Part shown: piece after piece, positions 32,505 through 44,694 of the stretch
How the letters are laid out: each line of letters opens with the position of its first letter
How positions within the stretch are numbered: position 1 is the first letter of the stretch
Source: Symsagittifera roscoffensis
Lineage: Eukaryota > Xenacoelomorpha > Acoela > Convolutidae
Assembly: GCF_963678635.1 (NCBI RefSeq)
Contig: NC_087070.1
Coordinates: forward strand, 49,147,467 to 49,211,466
Direction of reading: 5' to 3'
Length of the DNA stretch: 64,000 bases
Translations under genes and position numbers: made by a program
The notes under the pieces: generated by a model
The model's input: only the letters and a program-made list of their open reading frames with translations
Databases searched by the model: none
What the model was told of the DNA's origin: nothing

Positions 32505-35500
32505 TTTCGTTAAATCACGTGCTCAAGTCGATGGGCGAAGGCTGGCCGAGATTAAGTTGAAGACTGAAGCGATACCATTCCAGCTCCAAAGGTGTCAATA
32601 TTTGTCCCAAAAGTGTCTGAACATCCGTCGTGGAATAAATATCGTGGTAAAAAAAGTGTGGTGGATGTGTTTAATTTTGTCTGCAAAAAACTGGCAAAAT
32701 CCTTCAAGCATCTTTTATTACGAAGAGTCAGAATTTTGATGCTTTGACGTTGTCAGTGGAAGAGTTTGGTTGTCTTGGTCGGGTTTTCACAGTCGTTTTC
32801 AGGCGTTAGTGTTCTGGGTTGTATATCGACCAATTGTTTCCATACCCGCAAATGAGAAATTTTGAATCTCTTGAAACAAATCGTTTTAGATAAGTCATGT
32901 TCTCAAAGTCCAATCAAGTCTAACTATTTTTGCTAGTTTCAGTCAAAATCAATGGCTCGACATTTAAAACGAATTTCCTCGAAATTTTTGATGTCTTTTG
33001 CTGCTGTTGTTATCGTTCTTGGATGGTGCTAGAACTGGCTGCCTGATTGTTGGTTTGACTACGATGGGTGTCTTGGAGTAGTCATCTGTTTTTCCTGATC
33101 TGTTGTTTTGATTTATATTTTGGTATTGTCTCGGCTGATTTCCGGTCCAAGTTGTCCTAGTTCCTCACTCTGCTGTCAAAATGATTAGGTAGTTTGCTGT
33201 GATTACGTTCAAAATTTTAGATTGGCGGTTGTCGACTGATGTCCGGAGGAAATGTTCGCAGTATTGCTCTATAGGGCTTGAGAGTTCCATGAAGGAGAAG
33301 AGTTCCATGAAGACGCTGTGTTTGAACGGCATGGAGATTGTTTGTGCCTGGTGTATGAAGTTGACGATTGACGAATTGCTGCCCAGTCAATTGGATTTGA
33401 TATCCAATTAAAAGTGGTGATAAAGGCAAAAAACTGGTAATAAAGGCAAAATAATCTTGTAGGTTCCTCCTGCTGACTGTTGTCAAGTTTGATTTCAGTT
33501 CCGAACTTGAATTTTTGCCGCGTTGCATGAAATTGATTTTCTTAAATGCGCGAACAAGTCAAATTTTCGAATTTTCGAAATATTGACGTGGTTATGGTAT
33601 TTAATCCGTGTCCTAAATTGGGAATTTAATTTTTGTAACTGGCCTTGGAGAGGCAAAAAGTGCTGCTCGGCATCCTGGAAATAAATTGAGGAGCATTCAA
33701 GCGTGAAAAATCAGTTTTCGTTTTGATTGTTTTCGTTCTTTTCCCCGTTTTTCTACAACAGTTCTGACATTTTCTCAAATGCTTAAGCCTCCTGGCTGAT
33801 TGTAACATTGTAACTTTATTTAAATTAGAATCATCCATATACAATGTATAGTATAGTTATGATTAAAACGATTGTAAGAAACTAAACCGTTCAATTAATT
33901 GCCTCGGTAATGGAAATTGAATCATTAAAAAAATCAGTTTCCAAGGTAAGGAAATCTGAAAATCAATACAGCGGCGTCCACTCGATTACTTCCAACAGTA
34001 GCAGAAGTGGTACTGGTCCTTGCATAAAAATAAAAGATGAACATTTTTTGTTATTGGAGATCACCCGAGATGTCGAATTTCAGAAAATTCAAGAAAAATC
34101 ACAACTCTTTTTTTTTCCAAAAAAGTTTTATCCGTAAATTGTTTACCATCAATCCCTATCAAAACTAATTAGAGAATGAAACATTCGGTCTCAATAACAT
34201 CTACTGTTTTTGTCATTTTACTTTTAAAGATATTCAAATTTCACTGAAAGTTGATCTAAATAAACTAAGTAGCCATGAGTTCCCAATCGACTTATCTGTC
34301 TAGTTTTTTGAAAAGTGTAAAACATGTATGTAAGTAGTACAAATATATGACACTAGGATGGGGGGGTGTGCTTGGGTGATCCCTTCAGTGATCATTGGGT
34401 ATAGATTTTACCTAATAATCCCGATGTAAAATATTCATCCCTAAAGATCCCGATGTTCATTTTTATAGCTAATGATCCGTATGTAAAAAATTTTCCATAA
34501 AAATTTTTTCACACAAAATTTTCCCATAAAAGGTACACTGTGAGAGAACCTCTAGGACGAGGATCAAAAGAAGTGAACTTAGAACAGAGCCCTGATTTAC
34601 ACCGACATTCATTTTGAAATTTTCGCTGTACTGGCCGTTTACTCTAACCTAGCTCCGGGCATTACAGTACATACCCCGGACGACCTGTACTGCCCTTTCC
34701 TCGACACAATGATTTTGAGGGGCTATCACGGTACATTTGTGAGTACACGGTCAAAAGCTTTCTCGAGATCCACAGAAGGACAGTAGGGAGGCCCGTTAGC
34801 AGCAATGTGTTTTTCTTGTAGCTGTCGAATAGTGAATATGGTATATAAGCACCATCCTACGAAAAATATACTCGAGCATTCGTTCTACCAGCTTCATGAT
34901 TTCATCTGTGAGTTTCAGTCTTTGAGAGTTGCCACGATTTAGGGCCTCTCTTTTGCATTTGTAGAATTTCAGATTGTTGCTCTCACTCAGTCTGCAGGGG
35001 TAACACAATTTTTGAAAAAAGCTTCAGTTAGTTAGCTCATCAGTTCGACGCCAAGATCCCCAATTGCTTTCAGCATCTGAAGCAACAATGCCCGACGGTC
35101 TCGCGGATTCATTTTGTTGATGGCCATGCCATGTGCATCAATTCTCTGAAAACTTCAGGTGGCTGTCCAGCAATCGACGCAGTCTTCTGGAGCATCTCAT
35201 TTGGCCAATCAGTTTCTACATTGAGAAGTCTGGCATAATGTTCAACACACGCCTTCAATTTCTCATTCACGCCTTCAATAGCTCACCTGCATCATTCCAC
35301 ACACAACTCTCGCCCGAGATGTCCTGATTAGCGCTATCCATCTACATAGCGATCCGAAAGACACTGTCACCATTTAGAGACACAGTGGTGAATTCTTCCT
35401 TCTCAGCAGTAGACTTAGCAAAATAAACAGTATGTTTTGACTCGCCCTTTAATTTCAGATAAGATTCTCGACCCTTCAGCCTTTCAGTCGTCTTGCCTAT

Positions 35501-35869
35501 CTTCATCAAGGCTTTTCAAATCTTGAAATTTTCTCTTGCACAACGTGGTCAACTTGTTCATTCCACCACCAAGTTTCAGGTCTCTACTTTTGAATTTTTG
35601 ATAGACCACATAATTCAGTGGCAGCCTTCAGAGTCAGAAACTTCAGGCGAGATAAGACATACTCAACGTGAATGGTTGTATCATTAGTATTCTGGACAGC
35701 TGACATCCCGTGTTTTTGAAGGGCCTACTGGATTTGGTTGGCTATGGCAGCGTCTCTGTAATGTTGTTGGACGCATTCCTCGTTTGGAATAATTTTAACA
35801 TCAGAAACGGCACTGCTAAAGGACTTACGATAGAGTATGTAGTTCAGCTGCGTAGAGTGGCCACCCGGA

Positions 35870-36250
35870 TTATATGAGATGAGGTGGGAGTCTCTCTTCT
35901 TCTTGAACCAGGTGGTGTCGAATCGAAGGCCGTTGGCAACAGCAAATTCCAGGAGACGTTAGCCGTCTGTAATACGCAAACCGTAACCGTTTTTCACTGA
36001 CTGCCTCTTGATGACCCCAGGTAGCGGAGCCAACGTGCCCATTCAAGTCGCCGACTGGGATTAGTATTTCAGAACCTGGAACCTTGGCAAAAACAAATTG
36101 CGGTTGATCGAAGAAAAGCTCGTTCACAACGGCAAGCAGGCTAGCTTGCGGAGCATAAACTGAGACGAAGCTGAGAACTTTATTTCCAATCATGAATTTG
36201 AGTTTGAAGATTCTGTCCGAGATAGGCTGCACTTTAATAACTTCATCCAA
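35870..36250 (-). pseudogene. LINE apurinic-type endonuclease domain
   Basis: 126 codons with LKFMIGNKVLSFVSVYAPQA, GSEILIPVGDLNGHVGSATW (Asp and Asn of the APE active site; GDWNGHVG is usual) and, in another frame below 35900, DTTWFKKK and the Asp of the QLDYIL-like motif as QLNYIL. It nicks target DNA in active LINEs; this copy is broken at both ends. Confidence 0.9.
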
Positions 36251-36254
36251 GGCC

Positions 36255-36710
36255 TGATTCGTTCGAACAGTAGTAGATATGGTACTTGGCGTTGTGGCCT
36301 TTTATGCTACGGACCTGGTTAGCTGCTACACCACCTTTCCACCTGTGCTCGTGGACACTGCACAAGTTAACTTAGCAAATGTTAACAAGGATATCTAGCA
36401 CACCGGCTCCGCCATGACTTGATTCGACCGAACAGTAGTAGAAGTGGTACTTTTCGCCGTGGCCTTTTATGGAACGGGACCTGGTTAGCTGCCACATCAC
36501 TTTTCCACCTGTGCTCTTGGACACCGCAGAATTTAACTTTGCAAATGTTAACATAGACATCTAGCACACCGGCTCCGCAAAGACTTGATTCGTTCAAACA
36601 GTTGTAGAGGTGGTACTTGACGCCGTGGCCTTTCCTGTTACGGACCTGGTTAGCTGCCACACCATCTTTTCACCTGTACTCTTGGTCACCGCAAATTTTA
36701 ACTTTTCTCC
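36255..36710 (-). repeat. 165-bp tandem repeat (about 2.7 copies) of the LINE endonuclease N-terminus
   Basis: GAACAG...TAG-type starts at about 36266, 36431 and 36597 (plus strand, spacing 165-166). Each unit includes GACCTGGTTAGCTGC and CTAGCACACCGGCTCCGC. In minus-strand translation each encodes a variant of GAGVLDILVNICK...STGGKVMWQLTRS, which corresponds to the start of the endonuclease (the CVQE-RWKG block of related LINEs). Confidence 0.9.
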
Positions 36711-36994
36711 TTGATAGATTCTCCAGAACTCCGAGTTTTCTGGGTAACCATATTCCAAGTGGAAACTCTGAATTTACTCAAGATCGGGGGCTTGCACGAT
36801 TTGCCGCAATGACCAGAGCCTGCTTGCCACACCGGGGATTAAGCCCAGCCCGATACGTAACCTGCAATCCGCTCAGTACGGCTACAGGCACCGACAATAT
36901 GGGGTTTTGTTGAAGACTTTGTCATGAGATTAAAGCGGATTTTTGAACGGAACGGATTTACATGTAAATAAAGCGTGCACGTTTCTAATGGGGT

Positions 36995-37254
36995 TAAAAT
37001 TGGCTTATCAATTATGTGTCTTTTGAGCCAACTTAAGACATGTATTTATAACCAAAAGTATAAATATACAAATTGATTCTGAATAGTCTAGAAGATGCAA
37101 GGATTTTCCACTTGATAGTGTATAAATACAATAAGGTACCAGATACCTGTGCATGGGTTGACAAGGTAAGTATGGTCATGTGAACGTCTGTGCTCGGTTA
37201 GTTATGGGTAGTTAGGTAGTTATGTTTGTTTGAAACTTTGATTTAGATGTTTTT
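36995..37254 (+). repeat. 260-bp direct repeat R4, copy 1
   Basis: TAAAATTGGCTTATCAATTA ... TTTGATTTAGATGTTT, almost identical to 37465-37724. The period is 470 bp, with 210 bp of unrelated sequence between. No coding content. Confidence 0.95.
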
Positions 37255-37464
37255 TGCCATTTGCTTACCAATCAACTATCATACGTATAACTTCAATCAA
37301 AAATATGGCTATACATCCAAACCAGTCTATATTTTTTCAAGAAGACTCTAGATTTTTACCTAGAAACTAAGAAAGTACAACACATACCAGATAAATAAAA
37401 TGAGAGTGTATTTTTTCACGTAATCGATTAATTATCCGTAGACCTATTTTTGCGTACGTACGTG

Positions 37465-37724
37465 TAAAATTGGCTAATCAATTATGTGTCTTTTGAGCCA
37501 AATTAAGACATATATTTATAAGCAAAAGTATAAATATACAAATTGATTCTGAATAGTCTAGAAGATGCAAGGATTTTCCACTTGATAGTGTATAAATACA
37601 ATAAGGTACCAGATACCTGTGCATGGGTTGACAAGGTAAATATGGTCATGTGAACGTCTGTGCTCGGTTAGTTATGGGTAGTTAGGTAGTTATGTTTGTT
37701 TGAAACTTTGATTTAGATGTTTCT
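37465..37724 (+). repeat. 260-bp direct repeat R4, copy 2
   Basis: TAAAATTGGCTAATCAATTA ... TTTGATTTAGATGTTT. Only a few substitutions separate it from copy 1, so the duplication is recent. Confidence 0.95.
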
Positions 37725-38413
37725 TTGCAAGGAGTTGTGGCCAAAAGTGTATTAATGTGGCCAACAGTATGTGTATTAATGTGATTTTCTAATAACAGCG
37801 TAATTTTATCAATGTTTATTTCTACATGTGGTTTTTTTATTAAAGTATTTTCTTTTTTTTTGGGCTTAAAGCAGCTTTTTGAGACGCTCATTTACATCTA
37901 GAAGTATGTTTATAGCTCAAACTTCATCTAAATGCTTATCAATTTGGCTGGAAAATCCAGAGTACTGCGAAAGATACCATACATGGACTTCTAAGCACCA
38001 AATACTACAGTTCTGGTTGTGTCTACTTGAGTCTACGTTTTGATACTTGAATTGTTTAAGTGTACTTGAAGGTTATTTTCAAATCAGTGACTTTTTTCGC
38101 TCATATTTATTCATTTTGGTTTGTATGGTTTTGTGTAACCATCTCAATAGATATTTTCATTTATGCGTTCAACAAAAAAAATATGAGTTGTAAGGTTGTA
38201 AGTTATATACCACTACAACATAAACTCCATATTGCTTATGCTAAATTTTAAAGACGACCTGAATTTTCGCAACAGATCCAATTTCAGTACAAAAATTCAA
38301 CAAGCTGACCTGATTTCACGCATGATATTGCATGCGTGTGTGTGTGTAAGTAACTGTAATGGTATTTGTGAAAATATGAACGTTTTGTGTTTGAACCTCA
38401 AAAGTCTGAAACC

Positions 38414-38640
38414 CATTTGCATACATGTTAATTACATACTTTTTTTGCATAATTTTTGAAAAATACAGAGAAATTTTTGCATACAATTGAAGAGACAAGA
38501 TTTTTTTTTGCATGAGGTTAATGTCTCTGTTAAGTTTTTTTTGCATCAATTTCACGAAATATTATGTTTCTTATTTAATTAGAAAAAATCAAGAGTGATT
38601 ACTTCACCATGTTCAAGCACGGATTTTTTTGCATTTATAA
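38414..38640 (+). repeat. Phased T-tract/GCAT motif series
   Basis: Six occurrences of T-run plus GCAT, with the G at 38420, 38448, 38479, 38510, 38543 and 38631. The first five are spaced 28, 31, 31 and 33 bp. The first contains the octamer ATTTGCAT. Confidence 0.8.
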
Positions 38641-38805
38641 TTTTCACGTCACGGCAAAAAATAATTTTAACCAAAAAAATGATGTCATGGCTGGCTGAAT
38701 TTTTTTAAAGGTTTGAACACCATATTGTCATCACATATATCCTCAATTCAAACTGTCAAGGAAATTCATTTTTTTTCAAATTTAACGTGGGGCCTTTTTC
38801 AGTCG

Positions 38806-39533
38806 ATGTTCTGCAAGTTCTATTAGCAATTGAGCCAAAAGATGAAAATATGTAAAATGAACTAATGATTAAACTGCTTGATTCTGTTTAGCAGTCAGGA
38901 TTCTCAAGATTCTCAGAAAATCACAATAACTTAAAAAGTGAGTGAGAGAAGATGAATGAAAAATTGTTTTAGAAAAACATTCACAGGTTAATAGCCATTT
39001 TGGAAGCACAAAAAATACCCAGTAACAAAAAAATATCTATTAAGATGCTAAAGCATTATTACGAGTGTTACTTTCTAATTTCCGCAAAAAGAGTTTTGTA
39101 GTAAAAAATGGGGAATTGAGTTGCATGACACGAAGACATTCAAATGAAATTCCACAAACTGATCAAAAATTTTCAGCCCAATTTGTTGTTTTACATTGAG
39201 CCCGCAACCGGTAATCCGGGAAAAAACTCTTATAGAGTCCTATGAAACTTTGAGGCACGGCCGGTCGGTTTATCGGGCAATAGCTAACCCTGCGTTGCTC
39301 ATCGCTACGCGCTCCTCTGGAATGCCTCCGGCTGGTGTAGTCTTGCTTTATTGTTTTAACTGCTTTTACAATAAAATTTGCTGAAACAAAATGTATGCCA
39401 AATAAGTAATGAAAAAGAAATTTAACATGAATTTATCTATCTACCAAATTGAGAGTTTTTATTGAAACTGTGAAAGCAATATCAAATTAGTGATTATTAA
39501 GGATTTTATCTTTTACCAGTTTTTTTTCAAAAA
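38806..39533 (+). repeat. 728-bp repeat R5, copy 1
   Basis: Starts GATGTTCTGCAAGTTCTATT and includes CATTCACAGGTTAATAGCC, then CACGGCCGGTCGGTTTATCG and CTATCTACCAAATTGAGAG. Directly followed by copy 2. No open frame of note. The GC-rich block around 39230-39340 stands out from the AT-rich surroundings. Confidence 0.95.
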
Positions 39534-40226
39534 GATGTTCTGCAAGTTCTATTAGCAATTGAGCCAAAAGATGAAATTATGTAAAATGAACTAATGATTA
39601 AACTGCTTGATTCTGTTTAGCAGTCAGGATTCTCAATGTTCTCAGAAAATCACAATAACTTAAAAAATGAGTGAGAGATGATGAATGAAAAATTGTTTCA
39701 GAAAAACATTCACAGGTTAATAGCCATTTTGGAAGCACAAAAAATACCCAGTAACAAAAAAAGATCTATTAACATGCTAAGCATTATTACAAGTATTACT
39801 TTCTAATTTCCGCAAAAAGAGTTTTGTAAATAAAAATGGGGAATTGAGTTGCATGACACGAATACATTCAAATGAAATTCCACAAACTGATCAAAAATTT
39901 TTAGCCCAGTTTGTTGTTTTACATTGAGCCCGCAACCGGTAATCCGGTAAAAACTCTTATAGAGTCCTACAAAACTTTGAGGCACGGCCGGTCGGTTTAT
40001 CGGGCAATAGCTAACCCTGCGTTCTTCATCGCTACGCGCTCCTCTGGAATGCTTCTCGCTGGTACAGTCTTGCTTTATTGTTTTAACCACTTTTACAATA
40101 AAATTTGCTGGAACAAAAGGTATGACAAATAAGTATTGGAAAAGAATTTAAACATGAAATTGACAATTTTTTCTGTATCTATCTACAGTGTTTATCCATC
40201 TACCAAATTGACAGTTTTTTATTCCT
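39534..40226 (+). repeat. R5, copy 2 (tandem)
   Basis: Same order of blocks as copy 1, mostly single-base differences, with about 45 extra bases near 40160-40200. Ends at the hairpin 40252-40350. Confidence 0.95.
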
Positions 40227-40251
40227 CAAAAATATTTCTTATTTTAAAAGG

Positions 40252-40350
40252 TGTTCTATAAAATTAAATGACCCAATCTCATTCTTGTCATAATCGGGCA
40301 AAACATGTTTGAAGCGAGAATGAGATTGATTCAATTAGTTTTATAGAACA
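40252..40350. repeat. Hairpin at the symmetry centre of the R5 inverted repeat
   Basis: Arms 40252-40285 (TGTTCTATAAAATTAAATGA...) and 40317-40350 (...TCAATTAGTTTTATAGAACA) match in 30 of 34 positions, with a 31-nt loop. Could be a tiny MITE that inserted there. Confidence 0.9.
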
Positions 40351-40377
40351 TCTATAAAAATGTGATGAATTTTTAGG

Positions 40378-41720
40378 TTTAAAACACTATCAATTTGGTA
40401 GATAGATAATTTATGTACATTTATTTTCAATTACTTATTTGGCATACTTTTTGTTCCAGCAACTTATATTGTTAAAGTGGTTAAAACTTTAATGGAGTGA
40501 CTACACCAGCGAGAATCATTTCCAAGGAGCGCGTAGCGACGAGCAACGCAGGGTTAGCTATTGCCCGATAAACCGACCGGCCGTGCCTAAAGGTTTCGTA
40601 GGATTCGATTTGATTTTTTTCCCGAAACACTGATTGCAGGCTCGATGTAAAACAACAAAGTGAGGTGAAAAGTTTGATCAGTTTGTGGAGTTTTATTCGA
40701 ATGTCTTCGTGTCGTGCAACCACATTCCCTGTTTTTTACTACAAAACCCTTGCTGCGGAAATTAGAAAGTAATCCTTGTGATAATGCTTAGCATGAAGAT
40801 GGATATTTTATACTATTAAAAACTCCTTTAACCAAGGAATAGAATAGTTATTTTTATTTTTTTCCCTTGAATAGTTTGTAGCTTGGGAATATTGAAACTT
40901 GACAGTGTAATAGTGTTCCAACAATTTCGGAAAATGAATTCTTGAAAAACTGTCCAAGAAGTTAATTATTGCAATTTATATCACTTAAATTTATGGTTTG
41001 CTAGTCTGATGAATACGTCGCTAATTACCTAATGGCTTATTAAAGTAAGGATATAATTCTTCAAAAATCTAAAATTGACTTCTTTCAATCTCACCACTTC
41101 CTCTTTTTGCAATTTATATAAAGTTTCTATCAAGTGTGATTTTTTAGTGCAAACAATTTGAATCTTCAAAAAATTTGTGTTGCATGATTTCGGCAAGTAA
41201 CTAATTAAGTGATCACTCAAATTGGTTGTTGTCACTCAAAGACTCAGCGTGTAGCTTATAGGTTTCACAAAAAATGACAGACAAGCCATTACTGGTTCAG
41301 AACAAAATTGAAGGATTTTCGGTTCTGTTTTGTTGCATCCAATCACTGCCTAATTAAACCCGTCAGATTGCATATATGGTGCAATCTAAAATTAACATTT
41401 TAAATTTTGTTCTTGCAAACCTCTAAATATACTTTTTTAACCATTTTTCTTTCTTTTTCTCTCATTCAATTTTTTAAACATTGTGATTTTCCGAGCAGCT
41501 TGAGAATCGTGACTGCTAAACAAAAAGAAGAAAAATAAAATAATTATTAGTTGATTTTACATAATTTTTATCTTTTGGCTCAATTGTTAATAGAGTTTGC
41601 AACAATTCTTTTTGAAAAAAAAACTGGTAGAAGAAAAAAAATCCTTATAAATCCCTAATTTTGTTTTGCTTCACAGTTTTGACTGTTGAGACTGATGTCT
41701 CTGTACGTTTTCCTTATATG
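40378..41720 (-). repeat. R5, copy 3 (inverted, interrupted)
   Basis: 40378-40805 is the reverse complement of the right half of R5 (ATCAATTTGGTAGATAGAT, then GATAAACCGACCGGCCGTGC). 41455-41720 is the reverse complement of the left half and of the 5' flank (TCTTTTGGCTCAATTGTTAA, then CTTCACAGTTTTGAC). About 650 bp between these parts (40806-41454) is unrelated AT-rich DNA. Confidence 0.9.
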
Positions 41721-41763
41721 AAGTTCAATTTATTTTAAGATTTAATATTAGGTTTTCTTAATA

Positions 41764-43215
41764 ATGTTTTCACAGTTTTGTCTATTAGGACCGTTTACTT
41801 TCAAATCAGATAAAACAAACCTACCAAGAACGCGGTCTAAACAGTCAAAACTGAAAACAATATTAAATCAAAAGCTTTCATGCGAAAGCTTACACTTACT
41901 TAATAAAATTCTGTCAAGAATCAGACTTATCGGTAGAATACGCTGATTTAAAGAAGAATAGTCATGTTTCTCCATCAAGTAGACTTCGAATTTTGTTCCC
42001 ATTCATCGACAATCACGACCGTATTTGCGCTCGAGGTCGCTTGTCCAAAGCACCAATTTTGATTACTTTGAGATATCCCATCATTCTAGATGGATCAAAT
42101 CACATCGTCAAGTTGCTAATAAAAAACACCCACATAGTGAACAGTCATTTTGGAAATGAACAAATGCGCAGTATTCTCATGGAAAACTAATGGGTCCTCC
42201 GTTGTCGTCTAACTATAAGGCAGTTTATGCGAATTTGCCTGTCTTGTCGTAGAATGTTGCAGTAAGTTTCAGCACCCCTCATGGCAGACCTGCCAAAAGA
42301 TCGATTACCGACGGCAAATCATTATCCGTTTTATACTACTGGACTAGACTTCATAGGGGATTTCCCGATTTACGATACCAACAACCGATCTTAGAGATAT
42401 ATACTTCTCTTCACCTGTTTGGTTGTACGCGCGGTACACTTAGAAGATCAACTAAGTTTTCTACTGACAGCACAATTCATTGCATCAGATATTTTGTTTG
42501 TCGGCGGGGAAAGCCGACAAAGGTCACATCGGACAACGGTTCTTCTTTTGTCAGTGCGAATAAAGTCCTGAAGAGCCCAGTAAGTGACTTAGCTCAAAGT
42601 TTTGATTTCAAAGACAGACTATCGCTCATGGACATAGATATAGAAGGGTTTTTCAACCCGCCAGCAGCGCCTCATTTTGGTGGCAGCTGGAAGCGACTAG
42701 TTCAATTTTCCAAGTTGTCTGTCTATAAAATGATCGTTTCTCAAACACTGCATGATAATCGCTGAACAACTTCGTTTGCGAAATCTAATTCAGCACGAAC
42801 TCGCGTCCTTTATCTAACGTTCCTGCGGACATAACTGACCCATTGCCGCTCACCCCGAATCACTTCTTTCTCGGTAGACCATCAATTAATGTACCACTTG
42901 GCATTTTTCTGGACAAACCAGTCACTCATTCCAAATCGTGGAAAAATGCGCAGCTTTGAATCGTTTCCGCCGTGAGTACCTTCCAGAAAAGCAAAGTCGG
43001 ACTAAGTGGACTCCAACTCGGCCTCCAACAACTTGGCAGTCGTTGATCTTGTCCGGGTTTTAGAAGATTAAACACCGCGGGATCTTTGGTCTGTCGCTAA
43101 AATTCTCGAGTTTCATCCAGCCAGCAATGAACAGTCGGATCGGTGACACTCCAGACTCCTCGTGGTAAAAAGGTACGGCCAGTAAATAAACTGTCTGGAA
43201 TTTTCCTCAAAGAAT
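41764..43215 (+). mobile_element. BEL/Pao LTR-retrotransposon pol remnant (integrase half)
   Basis: 41993-42190 encodes PFIDNHDRICARGRLSKAPI...YPIILDGSNHIVKLLI...H..HFGNEQ, the BEL/Pao pre-integrase zinc finger. Then, in broken frames: CLSCRRMLQ, MADLPKDRL, GLDFIGDFPIYDT (first catalytic Asp), KVTSDNGSSFVSAN (second Asp), FNPPAAPHFGGSWKRLVQF (region of the catalytic Glu), LTPNHFFLGR-like and TPRD-LWSVAKILEFHPA near the C-terminus. Many stops; no LTRs found. Confidence 0.9.
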
Positions 43216-44694
43216 GATTTTCATTGGCTTCATTTACCTTTTTGTACTCTCAACATGTCCTTATATTCGTTTACCAATTGTTGCAAAGACTTTTCTAGTC
43301 ATTTCACTTCCTTGATTGCGTTATCCAAGTTTTATTGATCAACAGCTTTTTCAACCATATTAATTTTCACGTTAACTTCAATACCCCAAACACATGCGTC
43401 ATTTCAAAATTATTATTTTTTTATTTGCTACACTCGCAAATGGGGCGGGACTATGTCATAGCCACGACTTATGATACCTTGAATTTTATTTTACTTTTAA
43501 CTTCAAAGACTTTTACGTTCGAGAACAAGGTATGATAGTTTTTATATTGATGGCAATTAACGCGGTTTGCCCACTTTTTGACAACGTGATTTCTTCAACA
43601 CACGACAAAAAAGTGAGCACTGGAGCATGTAGGTCAACTAGACCTTTCCCTTCAGGTAAATTATTATAGCGAAATTAACCTCATCAGAATTACGCAATTA
43701 CTTAAATGTTATGTTTTAAAACAGGTTTTAGACATTCAGAACTAACTCTAACTCCTTTCCTTTATTTTCGGTGACTTCTTTTTTGACCGGGCAACACAAA
43801 AAGAAAGAACAAAAGAGTTTGAAAAACAGAAAAATTGAAGTACAAAGAAAGAAGGATTGAAGACGAAATAAAATCCTCTCTAATAAATCATTAAAACCAA
43901 TGTAACCACGCAAATAGACAAAAAGTTACAAGTCTGAACAAAGATCCAAGCAAAGTTTCAACATAATTGGAAAGCCTGAACATAATCGCAAATAAAAATG
44001 TAAGCGAAAAAAGAATATACTTGCAAACAAAGCCTACAAAGTCTGAAAGTCCAGTAAAGATTCATTTTTTCCGCACGAAACAAGTAACATTCGAGAATAA
44101 AATGATGTTTCTTTAGATTGGGTTGACTTAGACAAAATATGATGACGCTGAAGCTTGCGTAATTTTTTTTTTAGTAAAAACGTAAAGTAAAATCATTTTT
44201 GTGAAGCATAATCTCCGCAGAACGTTTAATGTTTGTTTTTAGATGAAATAATTTTCTCTTCTCTTGATGTAGCAGAAATAATTTTTTCTGGCTGTCAAAT
44301 GAAACGATTTTAATCAAACAAAAGAAATAAAGAAATATAATTTTATAAAATTTTGTTGGACGACATAAAGATTCAATTTGATAAAATTTTGACAGCAAAT
44401 GAACCGGTAATTTTGGCGCCAGTATTGATTGCCTGAAAAGATTCAAAACCAATAGTTTTGGTTTAAAAGTTCAAGTTCGAGTTTCACAAAACAAGTTTTC
44501 ATGCTGCCGGAATTCCGCGAGTTTTTTTTGTCCAGTTTGAAAAAAACAGTGTTTTATTTGAAATTTTGTTTTATAAGGATGAGAACTAAATCATGTACTT
44601 TTACCAGGAGCTAAATACCAAATAGAATAAATTTTATGTGAAAAACTGGATTTCATAATAACTTGTGAGTAAATAATTCAAATCATAAACTTTT
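43216..44694. other. Gene-free AT-rich stretch
   Basis: No conserved protein or RNA signature seen on either strand; several short open frames are Phe/Lys/Leu-biased from AT richness. Confidence 0.5.

Larger units (their letters stand above)
22384..34943. repeat. Segmental tandem duplication, unit 2 (interrupted by a Ty3/gypsy element)
   Basis: Second copy of 18666-22288, split by the family-A retrotransposon 24491-32110. It has additional sequence at 23046-23960 and 32625-32985. The LINE at its right edge continues past 34943, whereas in unit 1 it is cut at 22288, as expected for a direct tandem duplication. Confidence 0.9.
34535..36900 (-). mobile_element. Decayed APE-type LINE (non-LTR retrotransposon)
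   Basis: On the minus strand, endonuclease (about 36710-35870) precedes RT (34999-34540), as in LINEs. RT text includes LKLTDEIMKLVERMLEYIF, PSVDLEKAFDRV (domain A Asp), GMYCNARS, VRVNGQYSENFKMNVGVNQG and SVLSSLLLILVLEVLS (domain B). Numerous stops and frame changes. A truncated copy of its RT is in duplication unit 1. I do not assign a clade. Confidence 0.9.

Noticed and set aside
36995-37724. CRISPR-like direct repeats
   Set aside because: Only two long copies in a eukaryotic genome, with no spacer series.
38060-38555. Short open frames on both strands, including a repeated LMQKK motif
   Set aside because: The repeated peptide simply reflects the T-run/GCAT nucleotide repeat read backwards.
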